From contig NZ_ATZJ01000056.1 of the NCBI RefSeq assembly GCF_000428145.1, positions 1 to 19,181 of the forward strand: a stretch of 19,181 nt of DNA, in the 5' to 3' direction. The notes under the pieces were generated by a model. It did not search any database, was not told where the DNA came from, and worked only from the letters and a program-made list of their open reading frames with translations. The translations under genes were made by a program, and so were the position numbers. Position 1 is the first letter of the stretch. Each line of letters starts with the position of its first letter. Below are positions 6,966 through 13,566 of this stretch, in pieces. This DNA is from Chitinilyticum litopenaei DSM 21440. GTDB taxonomy: Bacteria > Pseudomonadota > Gammaproteobacteria > Burkholderiales > Chitinibacteraceae.

Positions 6966-7892
6966 TTAATTCCGGGCGTTCAGCTGATCACGCAGCGCGC
7001 TTTCCATGTCGGGAAAGGCAAACCGGTAACCGGCCTCCTGCAGGCGCCTGGGCACCACACGTTGGCCGCGGGTGAACAGCGCGCCCATTTCGCCGGCCAG
7101 GCAATCAATCAGCCAGGCCGGCGTCACGAACAGATTGGGCCGGTGCAAAAGGCGCGCGGCCAGTGCGGCAAATTCGGCTTGCGTCAGCGCCTTTGGCGCG
7201 CAGAGGTTGTACGCGCCCTGCATGGACTCATCGACGATTGCGCGCTCGATGACCGCGATCACGTCGTCGCGGTGTACCCAGCTCATCACCTGCCTGCCGT
7301 CGCCCATGCGCCCGCCCACGCCCAGCCGGAAGGGCAGCAGGAGCTTCGGAAAGGCGCCGCCGGGGCCGAAAACCAGGCCCAGGCGCAGACGGACGACGCG
7401 CACACCGAAGGCTTCGGCCCTGATCGCCGCAGCTTCCCACTCCCGGCACAGCTGCGCCTGGAATTCGCCTTCCGGCGAGGTCGCGCTCTCGTCGATTTCC
7501 TCGTCGCCGCGGCAGCCGTAGTAGCCGATGGCCGAGCCGTTCACCAGTATCGCCGGCTTGTGTGTGGCGCGCGCCAGCCAGCCCAGCAGCTTCTCGGTAG
7601 TGCCGACGCGGCTATCCAGCAGAGCCTGCTTGCGCCTGGCCGACCAGCGCGGCCCGACGACCGGCGCGCCGGCCAGATTGACGATGGCGTCGAACTGCGC
7701 GTCGGCGGGCAGCTCGTCCCAGTTGGCGAAGGTGGCGACACGGCCGCGATAGCGCGTGGCGGTGGCCGCCGGCTTGCGGGTGTAGACGGTGGGCTGGTGG
7801 CCTTCGGCCAGCAGGCGCTCGAGCAGCGCGGCGCCGATAAAGCCGGTGCCGCCGGTGATCAGGATGCGCAGAGGGGTGGAAGCGGCGTTCAT
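6966..7892 (-). CDS. TIGR01777-family NAD(P)-binding epimerase-like protein (SDR39U1/YfcH type)
   Basis: This 308-residue extended short-chain-dehydrogenase-like protein has the Rossmann motif GGTGFIG at residues 14-20. It also carries the family hallmarks NLAGAP, the SAIGYYG segment, LRLGLVFGPGGAFPK and MSWVHRDD. The C-terminal DUF1731-type tail (RRLQEAGYRFAFPD) is present and length is normal. The family binds NAD(P)H but its substrate is generally unknown. AAAGGA (7901-7906) supports the start. It is probably transcribed with the downstream hydrolase fusion, which begins 84 bp later. Three GGTCAATT repeats lie just upstream of its ribosome site. Confidence 0.9.
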   Translation of the reverse strand: MNAASTPLRILITGGTGFIGAALLERLLAEGHQPTVYTRKPAATATRYRGRVATFANWDELPADAQFDAIVNLAGAPVVGPRWSARRKQALLDSRVGTTEKLLGWLARATHKPAILVNGSAIGYYGCRGDEEIDESATSPEGEFQAQLCREWEAAAIRAEAFGVRVVRLRLGLVFGPGGAFPKLLLPFRLGVGGRMGDGRQVMSWVHRDDVIAVIERAIVDESMQGAYNLCAPKALTQAEFAALAARLLHRPNLFVTPAWLIDCLAGEMGALFTRGQRVVPRRLQEAGYRFAFPDMESALRDQLNARN

Positions 7893-7912
7893 GGTTCAAA
7901 TCCTTTCAGGCG

Positions 7913-7939
7913 GGTCAATTGGTCAATTTTTGGTCAATT
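7913..7939. promoter_or_regulatory. Three direct GGTCAATT repeats upstream of the TIGR01777 gene
   Basis: GGTCAATT occurs at 7913-7920, 7921-7928 and 7932-7939, seven bases beyond the gene's ribosome site at 7901-7906. Their spacing (8 and 11 bp) and position suggest binding sites for a regulator, but no family can be named and slippage could also make such a run. Confidence 0.4.
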
Positions 7940-8013
7940 TCTTTGAAACATGGCTTTGAGTCTGTTTGGCGCCTGCGGCGCAGTATTCAAGGGCCGGTTC
8001 CGCCCGGCAGACG

Positions 8014-8087
8014 GGCTACTTTCTTTGCTTCGCCAAAGAAAGTAGCCAAAGAAAGGCGAGCCCGGTCGGCTGCCTTCAGGGCAGCCG
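8014..8087. repeat. Two hairpins of a dispersed intergenic repeat
   Basis: GGCTACTTTCTTTG (8014-8027) and its exact complement (8034-8047) enclose a 6-base loop. A second stem, CGGCTGCC (8067-8074) with GGCAGCCG (8080-8087), follows. I recall 'CTACTTTCTTTG...CAAAGAAAGTAG' sequences as common dispersed repeats in proteobacterial genomes. No gene is supported at 7940-8092. Confidence 0.55.
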
Positions 8088-8092
8088 CGTAC

Positions 8093-8209
8093 TATTGATC
8101 CGGCCCTCGGAAGTATGAATTTCCGTAGGAGCGAGCTTGCTCGCGAAGCATTGCTTATCGCGAGCGAGCTCGCTCCTACGAGTGAAAACATCAGAGGGCC
8201 GGATCAATA
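8093..8209. mobile_element. 117-bp miniature inverted-repeat element carrying a REP palindrome (copy 1)
   Basis: Perfect 16-base terminal inverted repeats (TATTGATCCGGCCCTC at 8093-8108, complement at 8194-8209) enclose a REP-type palindrome: 22-base arms at 8125-8146 and 8158-8179 with one mismatch. The same 117-bp design occurs at 18682-18798. It has no coding capacity and was probably moved in trans. It lies downstream of the DUF2269 gene. The 89 bp from 8210 to that gene's stop show nothing further. Confidence 0.8.
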
Positions 8210-8298
8210 AATCTGAAATTCACCAATTACTTGGCAAGGCTTTCTGAGAAGCGACATTTGAAGCCGCCACTGTCACTGCACAACCCAGCTTGATCGGA

Positions 8299-8766
8299 TC
8301 AGAACGGCTTGCTCACCATCAGCCAGTACACGATGAGCAGGCCGCCGAAGGCCGGGATGCCGAGCACGGTCCAGATCCGTTCATAGCGCCAGAAACGCGC
8401 CGGCAGTGCGTTGCCATTGGCGTGCGCCAGTTGCGCCATGTCGCGCATTTTCAGCTGCAGCCACACCACCGGCAGCCAGCACAGACCGGCCAGCGCGTAC
8501 AAGGCCAGCGAGCCGGCCACCCAGCGTGCGGACAGCGGCATGCCGGTCAGCTGCAGCATATACCAGCCGCTGATCGGCTGGATGATCACCGCCGGCGTGG
8601 TGAACCACCAGTCGGCGCGCACCACCCAGCGGCTGACCACCGCGATGGCCGCGACATTGCCGCTGCGGTTGGCGACGAACAGGTAAAACGCGGTGCCAAA
8701 GCCAGTACCGAACATCAGCGTGGCCGAGAGGATGTGCAGCCATTTCACGAGCAGATAGTGTTCCAT
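8299..8766 (-). CDS. DUF2269-family integral membrane protein
   Basis: This 155-residue inner-membrane protein has four predicted hydrophobic helices (about residues 5-28, 50-72, 80-105, 132-152). The N-terminal KWLHILSATLMFGTGFGTAF segment, with its His and GTG, is the family signature I recognise. Function is unknown; membership rests on this motif and length. GGAGA (8772-8776) supports the start. The gene begins 13 bases after the stop of the NAD(P)-binding/DoxX gene, so the two form a transcription unit. Confidence 0.85.
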   Translation of the reverse strand: MEHYLLVKWLHILSATLMFGTGFGTAFYLFVANRSGNVAAIAVVSRWVVRADWWFTTPAVIIQPISGWYMLQLTGMPLSARWVAGSLALYALAGLCWLPVVWLQLKMRDMAQLAHANGNALPARFWRYERIWTVLGIPAFGGLLIVYWLMVSKPF

Positions 8767-8779
8767 GATGGTCTCCAGC

Positions 8780-10048
8780 TTAGTGTGATTGGGAATTGGT
8801 CCGCCCCAGTACCGCCAGCAGCAGGCACAGCGCCAGCACCGGCAGGTTTTTCAGCAAGGGGCCAAAGGGGTGCAACAGGAATTCGGGAAGCCGCAGCGCG
8901 ATGATCGCGCTGTAGCCCAGCACCAGCGCAGCTTGCGCCAGCCACAGGCCACGTCGGGGATAAACGACGCTCGCCACGCCGAAAACCGTATCGAGCGCGA
9001 CAGCGCCGTAAAAGAACAGCGGCTGGACAGCGGCCGGCACGCCGGTGGCGCCCAGCAACTGATAACTGGCCGCGCGCGGCCAGCCCCACAGGCTCACCGC
9101 GGCGGTGCCCAGCCAGACGCTGGCCAGCACCAGCCGCATGATCGGTAGCAGCCAGCCCAGTTGCGCATGCAGCCGCACGGCATCGGGCCGATTCCAGCGG
9201 AGCGGGCCCGGCTCACGCCGCAGCAAGGCACGCAAGCCCGCCGCATCGGCCGTACAACCCTGGCGCAGCATGGCCAGGCTCTCCGGCGACAGCAAACACC
9301 CGGGCAGGTATTGCCCGATAGCCGCCGCCCAATTTTGGCTCCAGGCTGATACCCCGACTACCTTTGCCTTTGGCAAGCCCATGCTCCGGCGCAACAAGGC
9401 CAGATACTCACCCATATCCAGCGCCTGCGGCCCGACGGCATCGACGCAGCGCTGCGGCGGTGCGTCGTTCTCAATCAGCTCAAGCAGCGCATCGACCACA
9501 TCGGCAAGCAGCACCGGCTGCACCGGCCGGCAGTCAGCCAAATCTGGCAACAGCGGCAGGCTGGCCAGCGCGGCGAATTGCCGGCTGCTGCGCCCAGCAT
9601 CGGCCAGCACCAGCGAAGGCCGAACGATGCGCCAGTCCAGCCCCCGCGCCTGCAAGGCCTGCTCCGCCCTGCCCTTGCTGCGCCAGTATTCCGTGATCGC
9701 ATCGGGCGCTGCGCCCAGCGCCGAAACCTGAACGACGCGGCGCACGCGGGTTTGCTCGCACGCGGCAAACAGGCAGGCCGGCGCGTGCTCGTGGATCTGC
9801 GCAAAGCTCGCGCCGGCCGACTCGCTAAAAATCCCGACCGCGTTGACCACCGCATCCACACCCGCCAGCCAGGGCAGGCAATCGGCGGGCGAAGCCACCC
9901 GCGCAAAATCACCCGCCACCGCCTCGCAACCCGCAGGCACGGGGGCCGGACGGCGCTGCAGCAGCAGCGGCCGGTGGCCGCGCTCGAGCAGGCGCTCAAC
10001 CAGCGCCGCACCGATCAGGCCGCTTGCACCATAGACCAGAACCCGCAT
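8780..10048 (-). CDS. NAD(P)-binding (NmrA/SDR-like) protein fused to a DoxX-like membrane domain
   Basis: The 422-residue product starts with a Rossmann motif, YGASGLIG (residues 6-13), followed by an atypical SDR/NmrA-like domain to about residue 285, with NAVGIF, QVSALG and RPSLVL segments. The last ~130 residues contain four hydrophobic helices of DoxX-like type. The frame is open to 10090, but GGGAGG (10053-10058) sits just before the ATG at 10048, so that start is chosen. Substrate is unknown. The fused membrane domain suggests a redox role at the inner membrane (inference). A TTTCTGT-N4-ACAGAAA operator (10081-10098) lies directly upstream, so it may have its own regulated promoter besides readthrough from the DCC gene. 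Confidence 0.88.
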   Translation of the reverse strand: MRVLVYGASGLIGAALVERLLERGHRPLLLQRRPAPVPAGCEAVAGDFARVASPADCLPWLAGVDAVVNAVGIFSESAGASFAQIHEHAPACLFAACEQTRVRRVVQVSALGAAPDAITEYWRSKGRAEQALQARGLDWRIVRPSLVLADAGRSSRQFAALASLPLLPDLADCRPVQPVLLADVVDALLELIENDAPPQRCVDAVGPQALDMGEYLALLRRSMGLPKAKVVGVSAWSQNWAAAIGQYLPGCLLSPESLAMLRQGCTADAAGLRALLRREPGPLRWNRPDAVRLHAQLGWLLPIMRLVLASVWLGTAAVSLWGWPRAASYQLLGATGVPAAVQPLFFYGAVALDTVFGVASVVYPRRGLWLAQAALVLGYSAIIALRLPEFLLHPFGPLLKNLPVLALCLLLAVLGRTNSQSH

Positions 10049-10080
10049 TTCGCCTCCCTCATGCCCCTTGCATTCTTTTA

Positions 10081-10098
10081 TTTCTGTCAAAACAGAAA
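10081..10098. promoter_or_regulatory. Probable operator for the GbsR/MarR-type regulator (site 2)
   Basis: TTTCTGT (10081-10087), CAAA, ACAGAAA (10092-10098) is a perfect 7-base inverted repeat between the DCC gene and the NAD(P)-binding/DoxX gene. The same half-sites with the same 4-base spacing lie in front of the regulator gene at 11074-11099. Shared sequence and spacing at two promoters of one gene cluster support a common binding protein. Confidence 0.65.
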
Positions 10099-10105
10099 CA
10101 ACAAG

Positions 10106-10516
10106 TCACAAAAAATCGCCTCGACACACGCCGTCCTCGCAACGCGCGGGCGGATCGCGGCGCATGCCCATCCAGCCGCTGACGCGCTGGCGGTTATTGG
10201 CCAGCAAGCGATAGGCGCGGCTCATCAGCGGGCGCAGCGGCCCCCACACCATCAGCCTCGCCCACACACGGCCATGGCCAATGGCACGGTAGATCGCCGC
10301 AATCGCGTCAATCCCCACCAGCCAGTTGCCGGAAGCGTCGCGCACATGCAGGCGCGTCAGCATGTCCTCGACGCTGACGCCGGCCGGCGCCACGAAATCC
10401 GCCGCGCTGGCGTCAACCAGCGTCAGCGCGCCTTTGCGGTCCAGGCGCTTCAGGCGGTGGATTTCCGCGCGGCACAGCGGGCAGGCGCGGTCGTAATAGA
10501 TGGTGTAGGCGGTCAT
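10106..10516 (-). CDS. DCC-family (DUF393) thiol-disulfide oxidoreductase-like protein
   Basis: This 136-residue protein has the family-defining D-x-x-C-x-x-C motif, YDRACPLC, with Asp9, Cys12 and Cys15. It also has the IDAIAAIYRAIGHG segment and a hydrophobic stretch near WARLMVWGPLRPLMSRAYRLL. The fold is thioredoxin-like and a redox role is assumed for the family, not proven. Two further Cys (126 and 131) sit in the C-terminal tail, CEDGVC. Its ATG overlaps the regulator's stop in an ATGA (10513-10516), which indicates translational coupling. Confidence 0.88.
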   Translation of the reverse strand: MTAYTIYYDRACPLCRAEIHRLKRLDRKGALTLVDASAADFVAPAGVSVEDMLTRLHVRDASGNWLVGIDAIAAIYRAIGHGRVWARLMVWGPLRPLMSRAYRLLANNRQRVSGWMGMRRDPPARCEDGVCRGDFL

Positions 10517-11064
10517 GATTTCTGCTCCTCGTCGTTGCCGAACATCGCCGCCAGCTGGCCGAGCTTGCTGCCCATTTTCAGCAAGCGCAGCACCACGCCG
10601 GGCGGCAGCTTCTTGAAATCGTCGTAGCCGGACAAGAGCAGCTCCAGGAATTCGAGCACCTTGTCCATCTTCTCGCGCGTCGCCGCCTCGATCAGCGGAT
10701 CGCTCTCGGCCTCGATCGCGCATTCGCGCAGCACCGAGAGCGTCGGGTCCAGCTCGCGGCGCTTGCGTTCCTCGGTGATCAGCCGAAAGATCTCCCACAC
10801 ATCCTGCAGCGCGACGAAATGATCGCGCCGGTCGCCCAGCACATGCTGCACGCGGATCAGCCCCCACGATTGCAGCTCCTTCAGGCTGTTGCTGACGTTG
10901 GAGCGCGCCACGCCCAGCGTCTCGCAGATCTGCTCGGCGTTCAGCGGGCTGTTGGCCAGGTAAAGCAGCGCGTGGATCTGCGCAACGGTGCGGTTCACCC
11001 CCCAGCGCGCGCCCATCTCGCCCCAGTGGAGGATGTACTTCTGCATGGTGGGACTGAGCTGCAT
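10513..11064 (-). CDS. GbsR/MarR-family transcriptional regulator
   Basis: This 183-residue protein has a winged-helix DNA-binding domain at about residues 25-85. Its recognition part reads LNAEQICETLGVARSNVSNS, then LKELQSWGLIRV. A long helical C-terminal half follows, as in GbsR-like MarR relatives that bind a small ligand. AAGGAAAGG immediately precedes the start. A perfect 26-bp palindrome (11074-11099) overlaps the likely -10 box, which predicts autorepression. It heads the cluster and is coupled to the DCC gene by an ATGA overlap. The ligand is unknown. Confidence 0.88.
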   Translation of the reverse strand: MQLSPTMQKYILHWGEMGARWGVNRTVAQIHALLYLANSPLNAEQICETLGVARSNVSNSLKELQSWGLIRVQHVLGDRRDHFVALQDVWEIFRLITEERKRRELDPTLSVLRECAIEAESDPLIEAATREKMDKVLEFLELLLSGYDDFKKLPPGVVLRLLKMGSKLGQLAAMFGNDEEQKS

Positions 11065-11073
11065 CGCCTTTCC

Positions 11074-11099
11074 TTAATTTCTGTCGTTACAGAAATTAA
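11074..11099. promoter_or_regulatory. Autoregulatory operator: 26-bp perfect palindrome (site 1)
   Basis: TTAATTTCTGT (11074-11084), CGTT, ACAGAAATTAA (11089-11099) is a perfect inverted repeat with 11-base arms. It sits between the regulator's start codon and its promoter and overlaps the -10 box. The core TTTCTGT-N4-ACAGAAA recurs at 10081-10098. Confidence 0.75.
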
Positions 11100-11123
11100 A
11101 TACAAAACCGAAGCCGCTGGCAA
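11095..11123 (-). promoter_or_regulatory. Promoter of the regulator operon (TTGCCA-N17-TTTAAT)
   Basis: On the minus strand TTGCCA (11118-11123) is followed by 17 bases and TTTAAT (11095-11100). The -10 box overlaps the 26-bp palindrome, so a bound regulator would block RNA polymerase. Both boxes are off consensus, so some doubt remains. Confidence 0.5.
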
Positions 11124-11684
11124 GCCCCAGGGGTGGGGAGCGTGGTTTTTTGTGCAGGGTGACAAGTAGTAATTGGCTGCTCGAACCAAACGATTACTGA
11201 CTACGTCTTGCATCAGGAAGCCTGAGTAACAAAGGCGTTGATCAGTACGCTCTGCCCTGAAAGCCGCTGAGAGGCACTGGTTCCCGCGAAGGTAGAGGAT
11301 CAGGCGTGGGACGTGTCTGAGGGCGCTGCCGAGTTGTCCCGCGCCCCCGAAAAACGAGTCCCCCAAGGGGATTTCCTGCGGGGCACATCGCAAGGCACCC
11401 AGCACCGCGGGGCCGCTTGCGGAATCTGGTCTCTCATGACCACCCATTCTGGTGTTGTGAGCACTCCGCTGATGAGATGTGATCATCGTGATGGCCTCAG
11501 AGACTGCTGATCGGCCCAAGCGGCCCTTTAGCCCTCACCTCGATAAGGGCGACAGTAGATTGATTAGCTGTCGTTCATCTGGGATCAACAGCGCACGGTA
11601 GCATTTTCATCCTGCGAATGTGAATACGCTCCTCTACCACAATCTGCCGATCTCCTGAAACCCCCTAAGCAACATCTGTTCAAC
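11124..11684. other. Gene-poor stretch between the regulator cluster and the defence genes
   Basis: About 560 bp without a convincing gene. Longer open frames on both strands lack ribosome sites, signal peptides or recognisable domains. Composition shifts from GC-rich to AT-richer towards 11550-11684. It may be the decayed edge of an acquired island; I could not match it to an insertion sequence. Confidence 0.4.
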
Positions 11685-11709
11685 CTTGCGGCACAGCTTG
11701 GACCGCAAG
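11685..11709 (-). terminator. Hairpin directly after the SIR2-like gene
   Basis: CTTGCGG and CCGCAAG (arms 11685-11691 and 11703-11709, 11-base loop) form a perfect stem starting one base after the stop. There is no T run beyond it on the minus strand, so it is at best a weak terminator or an mRNA end stabiliser. Confidence 0.35.
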
Positions 11710-12504
11710 TCAGGACACCAACTCTTGCAAAAACTCCGTGAGCGCTTTCTTGGGATCATCTTCATCTGAAACAATCATTTCAATTCCCCAATGGCTCAAA
11801 ACTTCCTGTGCCACCGGGTTAGGACGATTCATAAATATGTAGGATTTTGGCCTGGCAGACGCAAGGGCAGAGCCTCCCCACATCTCAGTAAGACGATAAA
11901 ACAGAAGGCGGATGTTGATATCGTTTAGGCTGTAACCGAGGAAGAGAACTGAACTTCCCAGTACGTCATTTCGAAGTTTGATGTCCAACGGTGTATCGAA
12001 GTCGAGGCGCTGAAAATAACTAGTCTCGTCCAAAACGATTGAATCGTCTGCGTCGAAGTCGCCGTGAAACTTGATAATCTGCCGGCGACCATTCGTAACA
12101 GAAACAAGATCAGCCACACTTGCGATTTTGTCGTATTGCACCCCGAACGCCTCGTGAGCGAGCTCCAGCCAGCGATCATAGTTTGTGGTGTATATCCGGG
12201 AAAAGTTGCCCTTGGTAATTAGCTCATGAATGCCAGATTCCTCGATTTTCGTACTTGGTTTATGCCATTCACGGTCCATCCAGCTGCGCAGCGGCCCGAT
12301 ACTCCCTTTCTTTTTCTTGTAAAACTCAGCAAGGGCTAAAGGCGTGCCGTATGTAGCGAAAATCTTCGGGTCATATCCAAGCTCCTCCGCAATGTGATCG
12401 ATTAGCGCACTCCAATTGGGTAGGCCAAGATTGGCAGACACTCCAGCTCCAACAAAGAGCATGAGCCTGCCCGTACGATGTGCTTCAAGTAGTTCGGCTT
12501 TCAT
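11710..12504 (-). CDS. komC: SIR2-like NADase, KomC-like effector of a Kongming-type defence system
   Basis: The 264-residue protein has the SIR2 NAD-binding pattern: GAGVS at 19-23, TTNYD at 106-110 and FHGD at 146-149 with the catalytic His147. LFLGYSLNDINIRLLF (about 187-202) is typical of the SIR2_2 proteins found in anti-phage systems. The family role is to cleave NAD+ once infection is sensed. Its ATG overlaps the stop of the HAM1-like gene (ATGA, 12501-12504), and AAGG (12511-12514) precedes it. The HAM1 plus SIR2 pair with an adenosine-deaminase gene upstream is the layout of Kongming, where the HAM1-SIR2 complex responds to dITP. No catalytic residue appears lost, so the effector is probably intact. 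G+C is visibly below that of the core genes. Confidence 0.85.
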   Translation of the reverse strand: MKAELLEAHRTGRLMLFVGAGVSANLGLPNWSALIDHIAEELGYDPKIFATYGTPLALAEFYKKKKGSIGPLRSWMDREWHKPSTKIEESGIHELITKGNFSRIYTTNYDRWLELAHEAFGVQYDKIASVADLVSVTNGRRQIIKFHGDFDADDSIVLDETSYFQRLDFDTPLDIKLRNDVLGSSVLFLGYSLNDINIRLLFYRLTEMWGGSALASARPKSYIFMNRPNPVAQEVLSHWGIEMIVSDEDDPKKALTEFLQELVS

Positions 12505-13061
12505 CTCGTGCCTTTTGTAGATTTGAGGTGGTCTGCAAACAAGTCCAATGCTTTGCGGCGCATTGAGATTGTATCCTTGGCTACGCCCATCTCAGCGAAC
12601 GTCAGAGTGCTACCGTTCGGAACGAAAACACAGTCCCACTGAAAATCACGAGAGCCTGCTGGAACGGAAGGTACTGTGCCTTCAATCGCCCCCTCAAATA
12701 GGTGTATTTTGTGCCCGTCGCAGTATCCGAGGACTGTCTTCGCAGTGACGTTGGCATCACCAAGACCAGCAACTAGGTTTGCGAATCGATCAGCCTCCAG
12801 CCTGTTCCAGAAGATCTCTGTTAGGCCTGCAGGAAGTCCATTGAGGCCGCTCAAGTACAATCCCGTATGCTCAACGAACAAAGGACGACCGATAGACTCG
12901 AACGCCTTGATCAGTTTGTCACGCACTAATTTTTCGACATCCTCGGTTTGGAGTTCCTCGATTTTTCTCGAAACTGGCACAACATCCACCCCTACGGGGG
13001 CAAGGATTCGCTGCACTTCAGTAATCTTGTGGGCGTTGCCTGACATGAATCTGATTTTCAA
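12501..13061 (-). CDS. komB: HAM1/RdgB-like nucleotide-binding protein with altered catalytic site, KomB-like sensor
   Basis: The 186-residue protein has the HAM1/ITPase fold signature: SGNAHK at 7-12, the VEHTGL loop at 63-68, and the FQWDCVFVPNG segment around 140-150. Housekeeping members hydrolyse dITP/XTP. Here the loop that reads DDSGL in E. coli RdgB has His65 in place of catalytic Asp69, and the SHR motif near the C-terminus is SMR (166-168). Binding without hydrolysis is therefore likely, which fits a dITP sensor. The start is a TTG at 13059-13061 with GAGGG (13069-13073) seven bases upstream; it overlaps the stop of the deaminase gene. The stop overlaps the komC start. A housekeeping RdgB is less likely given this active site and context. 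Confidence 0.85.
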   Translation of the reverse strand: MKIRFMSGNAHKITEVQRILAPVGVDVVPVSRKIEELQTEDVEKLVRDKLIKAFESIGRPLFVEHTGLYLSGLNGLPAGLTEIFWNRLEADRFANLVAGLGDANVTAKTVLGYCDGHKIHLFEGAIEGTVPSVPAGSRDFQWDCVFVPNGSTLTFAEMGVAKDTISMRRKALDLFADHLKSTKGTR

Positions 13062-13192
13062 TTTAGATCCCTCATGAATGAATAGCGCTTGGCAACTTCG
13101 TATTGCTGTCGGATATCGCCAATCGAAAGGCCTTCAGTCATCGCAGCCGTGTGGTCGTCCACAAGACCACGTTGGTGGATTGCAGGGTTGTC
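13058..13192 (-). pseudogene. komA: C-terminal remnant of the adenosine-deaminase-like gene (KomA-like)
   Basis: Reading from the left IS end, 44 codons give DNPAIHQRGLVDDH, then TEGLSIGDIRQQYEVAKRYS and FMRDLN. This matches the end of adenosine deaminases, where a (D)DP segment in the active site is followed by a helix ending in 'SF'. Its TGA (13058-13060) overlaps the TTG of the HAM1-like gene, which proves it was the gene just upstream in one operon. It has no start of its own. About 75 codons expected between the two komA pieces are missing. Confidence 0.75.
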
Positions 13193-13242
13193 TGAATCAC
13201 CCCGGGTTTCGCGGAGGCTCACTCAATTGAGAGAATAGAGCC

Positions 13243-13566
13243 ATGACGAAATCAACGAAGTTTTCCCCCGAAGTCCGCGAGCGCGCTGTGCGCATGGTGT
13301 TCGATGCCAAGGATCAGCATGAATCGCAGTGGGCGGCGATCGTGTCCATTGCTGGCAAGATCGGTTGCACGCCCGAATCGCTGCGTCGCTGGATTCGCCA
13401 ACAGGAGCGGGATACCGGCCAGCGCCCCGGAACAACCAGCGCCGAGGCCGCACGGGTCAAAGAGCTGGAGCGCGAAGTCCGCGAGCTGAAGAAGGCCAAC
13501 GAGATATTGCGATTGGCCAGCGCGTATTTCGCGCAGGCGGAGCTCGACCGCCGCATCAAGTCGTGA
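13243..13566 (+). CDS. IS3-family transposase OrfA (helix-turn-helix subunit)
   Basis: The 107-residue protein begins KFSPEVRERAVRMVFD, the classic OrfA start. A helix-turn-helix follows at about residues 25-55 (IGCTPESLRRWIRQQE). Residues 70-95 form a leucine zipper, ELEREVRELKKANEIL, which mediates multimerisation. It recognises the IS ends. The stop overlaps the GTG of orfB in a GTGA, so OrfB could be made by coupling or by a -1 frameshift within orfA. I see no classic A6G slippery run. Confidence 0.93.
   Translation: MTKSTKFSPEVRERAVRMVFDAKDQHESQWAAIVSIAGKIGCTPESLRRWIRQQERDTGQRPGTTSAEAARVKELEREVRELKKANEILRLASAYFAQAELDRRIKS

Noticed and set aside
7062..7946. Plus-strand open frame of 294 codons opposite the TIGR01777 gene
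   Set aside because: It is a shadow of the well-supported minus-strand gene, with low-complexity sequence and no domain.
8014..8209. Possible CRISPR array from the run of palindromes
   Set aside because: The palindromes are different from each other and are not separated by regular unique spacers; they belong to dispersed repeats.
10995..11519. Minus-strand open frame of 174 codons overlapping the regulator promoter
   Set aside because: It crosses the promoter and operator of the regulator, has no ribosome site and shows no domain I can recognise.
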